In this document: piece after piece, positions 5,779 to 6,605 of the stretch
How positions within the stretch are numbered: position 1 is the first letter of the stretch
How the letters are laid out: every line of letters starts with the position of its first letter
Assembly: GCA_035493895.1 (NCBI GenBank)
Contig: DATJHM010000128.1
Location: 1 to 6,605 of the forward strand
Direction: 5' to 3'
Source: DATJHM01 sp035493895
GTDB lineage: Bacteria; Chloroflexota; Ktedonobacteria; Ktedonobacterales; Ktedonobacteraceae
Length of the DNA stretch: 6,605 nt
Notes under the pieces: generated by a model
What the model saw: only the letters and a program-made list of their open reading frames with translations
What the model was told of the DNA's origin: nothing
Database searches by the model: none
Position numbers and translations under genes: made by a program

Positions 5779-6605
5779 ATGCTGATCTACGAATACAAGG
5801 TCGATGGCACCAAAGAGCAGTATGCCGCCATTGAAGAGGCGATTCGCACCGTCCAGTTCATTCGCAACAAATGCATACGCATCTGGATGGATGTCGCAGG
5901 CACCAATGCGAACGATCTGCAATGGTACTGCGCCATCCTCGCCAAGTATTATCCCTTCGCCATACACCTCAATTCCCAGGCGCGGCAGGCTGCGGCTGAT
6001 CGGGCCTGGAATGCGATCTCCCGTTTCTACAAAAACTGTCGTGAGCACAAACCGGGCAAGAAAGGCTACCCGCAATTTCAGCACGACAATAGAAGCGTGG
6101 AGTATAAAGTCACCGGCTGGAAGCTCGATCTTGATGGCAAACACATCACCTTCACCGATGGGTGTGGCATCGGTCGTCTCCGACTTATCGGCACCCGTTG
6201 GATGGCCACTCAGCCACGACTGGCCATCCAACGGGTGCGAATTGTACGCCGGGCAGATGGTTATTTCGTGCAGTTCGGCCTGAAGTGTGAGCGGCGGGTT
6301 GAGCATGTTCCCACCGGCAAACAGCTCGGCATTGATGTGGGCCTCAAAGTCTACTACACCGATTCCGATGGCAAGAGCGTCGAGAACCCCCGCGATTATC
6401 GCAAAGCCGAGCGTCGTTTGAAACGCCTGCATCGTCAGGTCTCGCGTAAAGCGAAAGGCTCGGCCAACCGCAAGAAGGCCCGCAAACGGCTGGCAAAAGC
6501 CTCCCTCAAGGTCCAAAGGCAGCGCGAAGATTTCGCCCGCAAGACGGCGAACGCGCTCGTGACATCTAGCGATCTCATTGCCTTTGAAGATCTCAGAATC
6601 CGCAA
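5779..6605 (+). CDS. tnpB: TnpB, RNA-guided DNA nuclease of an IS605/IS1341-type element (3' part missing)
   Basis: The 275 complete codons visible run off the window edge without a stop; full-length relatives are roughly 350-420 aa. TnpB cuts DNA using an omegaRNA made from the 3' end of its own element, and supports element retention. The N-terminal part (about 1-130) contains LNSQARQAAADRAWNAISRF and the GKKGYPQF segment typical of the OrfB_IS605 N-terminal domain. RVRIVRRADGYFVQFGLK (152-169) follows. The RuvC-I motif LGIDVGLK gives catalytic D186. A basic helical stretch (about 209-250) precedes the RuvC-II motif LIAFEDLRI with E270. The zinc finger and last RuvC Asp would be beyond the window. 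GAAGGAGA at 5761-5768 lies ten bases before ATG 5779. The frame is intact so far. Codons 138-154 contain a perfect inverted repeat. Confidence 0.93.
   Translation, partial: MLIYEYKVDGTKEQYAAIEEAIRTVQFIRNKCIRIWMDVAGTNANDLQWYCAILAKYYPFAIHLNSQARQAAADRAWNAISRFYKNCREHKPGKKGYPQFQHDNRSVEYKVTGWKLDLDGKHITFTDGCGIGRLRLIGTRWMATQPRLAIQRVRIVRRADGYFVQFGLKCERRVEHVPTGKQLGIDVGLKVYYTDSDGKSVENPRDYRKAERRLKRLHRQVSRKAKGSANRKKARKRLAKASLKVQRQREDFARKTANALVTSSDLIAFEDLRIR
6191..6238. repeat. Perfect 18-bp inverted repeat inside tnpB
   Basis: GCACCCGTTGGATGGCCA (6191-6208) and its exact reverse complement (6221-6238) flank a 12-base loop. The arms encode GTRWMA and LAIQRVR (residues 138-154) and leave the frame open. 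In relatives I recall, this linker between GTR and KRVR has the same length but a different, non-palindromic composition. The structure would be a very stable GC-rich hairpin in the mRNA or a cruciform in DNA. Confidence 0.9.

Larger units (their letters stand above)
5638..6605 (+). mobile_element. IS1341-type (IS200/IS605 group) tnpB-only element, right end outside window
   Basis: The region holds a tnpB gene in the correct context of a hairpin-rich left flank and no tnpA Y1 transposase in the visible part. The left limit is set provisionally at the hairpin upstream of the promoter, because these elements make no target duplications and lack long terminal inverted repeats. The right end, with the omegaRNA and guide, would lie beyond 6605. 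Confidence 0.5.

Noticed and set aside
5734..6516. Long open frame of 260 codons on the - strand
   Set aside because: It is the antisense shadow of tnpB. The opposite frame carries the TnpB domains and RuvC motifs, while this one has no recognisable family signature or ribosome site.
1..6605. CRISPR array, tRNA, rRNA or riboswitch
   Set aside because: No regularly spaced direct repeats, cloverleaf or conserved riboswitch core was recognised on reading both strands.

Overview
The window looks like a chromosomal accessory stretch of a free-living, moderately GC-rich bacterium. A predicted F420-type luciferase-like oxidoreductase, a Tat-exported Rieske lipoprotein with a Thr/Gln/Pro-rich linker, and an IS1341-type solo tnpB are a combination I associate with Ktedonobacteria-like Chloroflexota. 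Actinobacteria are an alternative. This placement is inference from gene content; no rRNA or other marker gene is present.

Left block (48-3380, + strand): a probable sugar-catabolism operon with a Gfo/Idh/MocA oxidoreductase, a xylose-isomerase-like TIM-barrel isomerase/epimerase and a second, divergent Gfo/Idh/MocA protein. The gaps are 32 and 70 bases. The first gene begins only 48 bases into the window behind a strong ribosome binding site and without visible promoter space, so the operon probably starts upstream. The likely job is redox and epimerisation/isomerisation chemistry on a sugar, polyol or glycoside-derived keto-sugar. The exact substrate cannot be read from sequence.

Middle block (3495-5165, - strand): a Rieske [2Fe-2S] lipoprotein gene followed, 129 bases downstream, by a luciferase-like (LLM) flavin/F420-dependent oxidoreductase gene. 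They converge on the sugar operon. Both are redox proteins but are predicted to work on different sides of the membrane, so a shared pathway is not demonstrated. A perfect 19-bp inverted repeat (5202-5220) overlaps the best promoter candidate in front of the Rieske gene.

Right block (5166-6605): about 600 noncoding bases rich in potential hairpins, then a tnpB gene (RNA-guided nuclease of IS200/IS605-type elements) that runs off the window edge. Two things stand out. A nested hairpin at 5564-5628 resembles the right end/omegaRNA tail of a tnpB element but lies upstream of this tnpB in the same orientation, suggesting a relic or orphan omegaRNA unit. A perfect 18-bp inverted repeat lies inside the tnpB coding sequence at 6191-6238 without breaking the frame. 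No tnpA, CRISPR array, tRNA or rRNA was seen.
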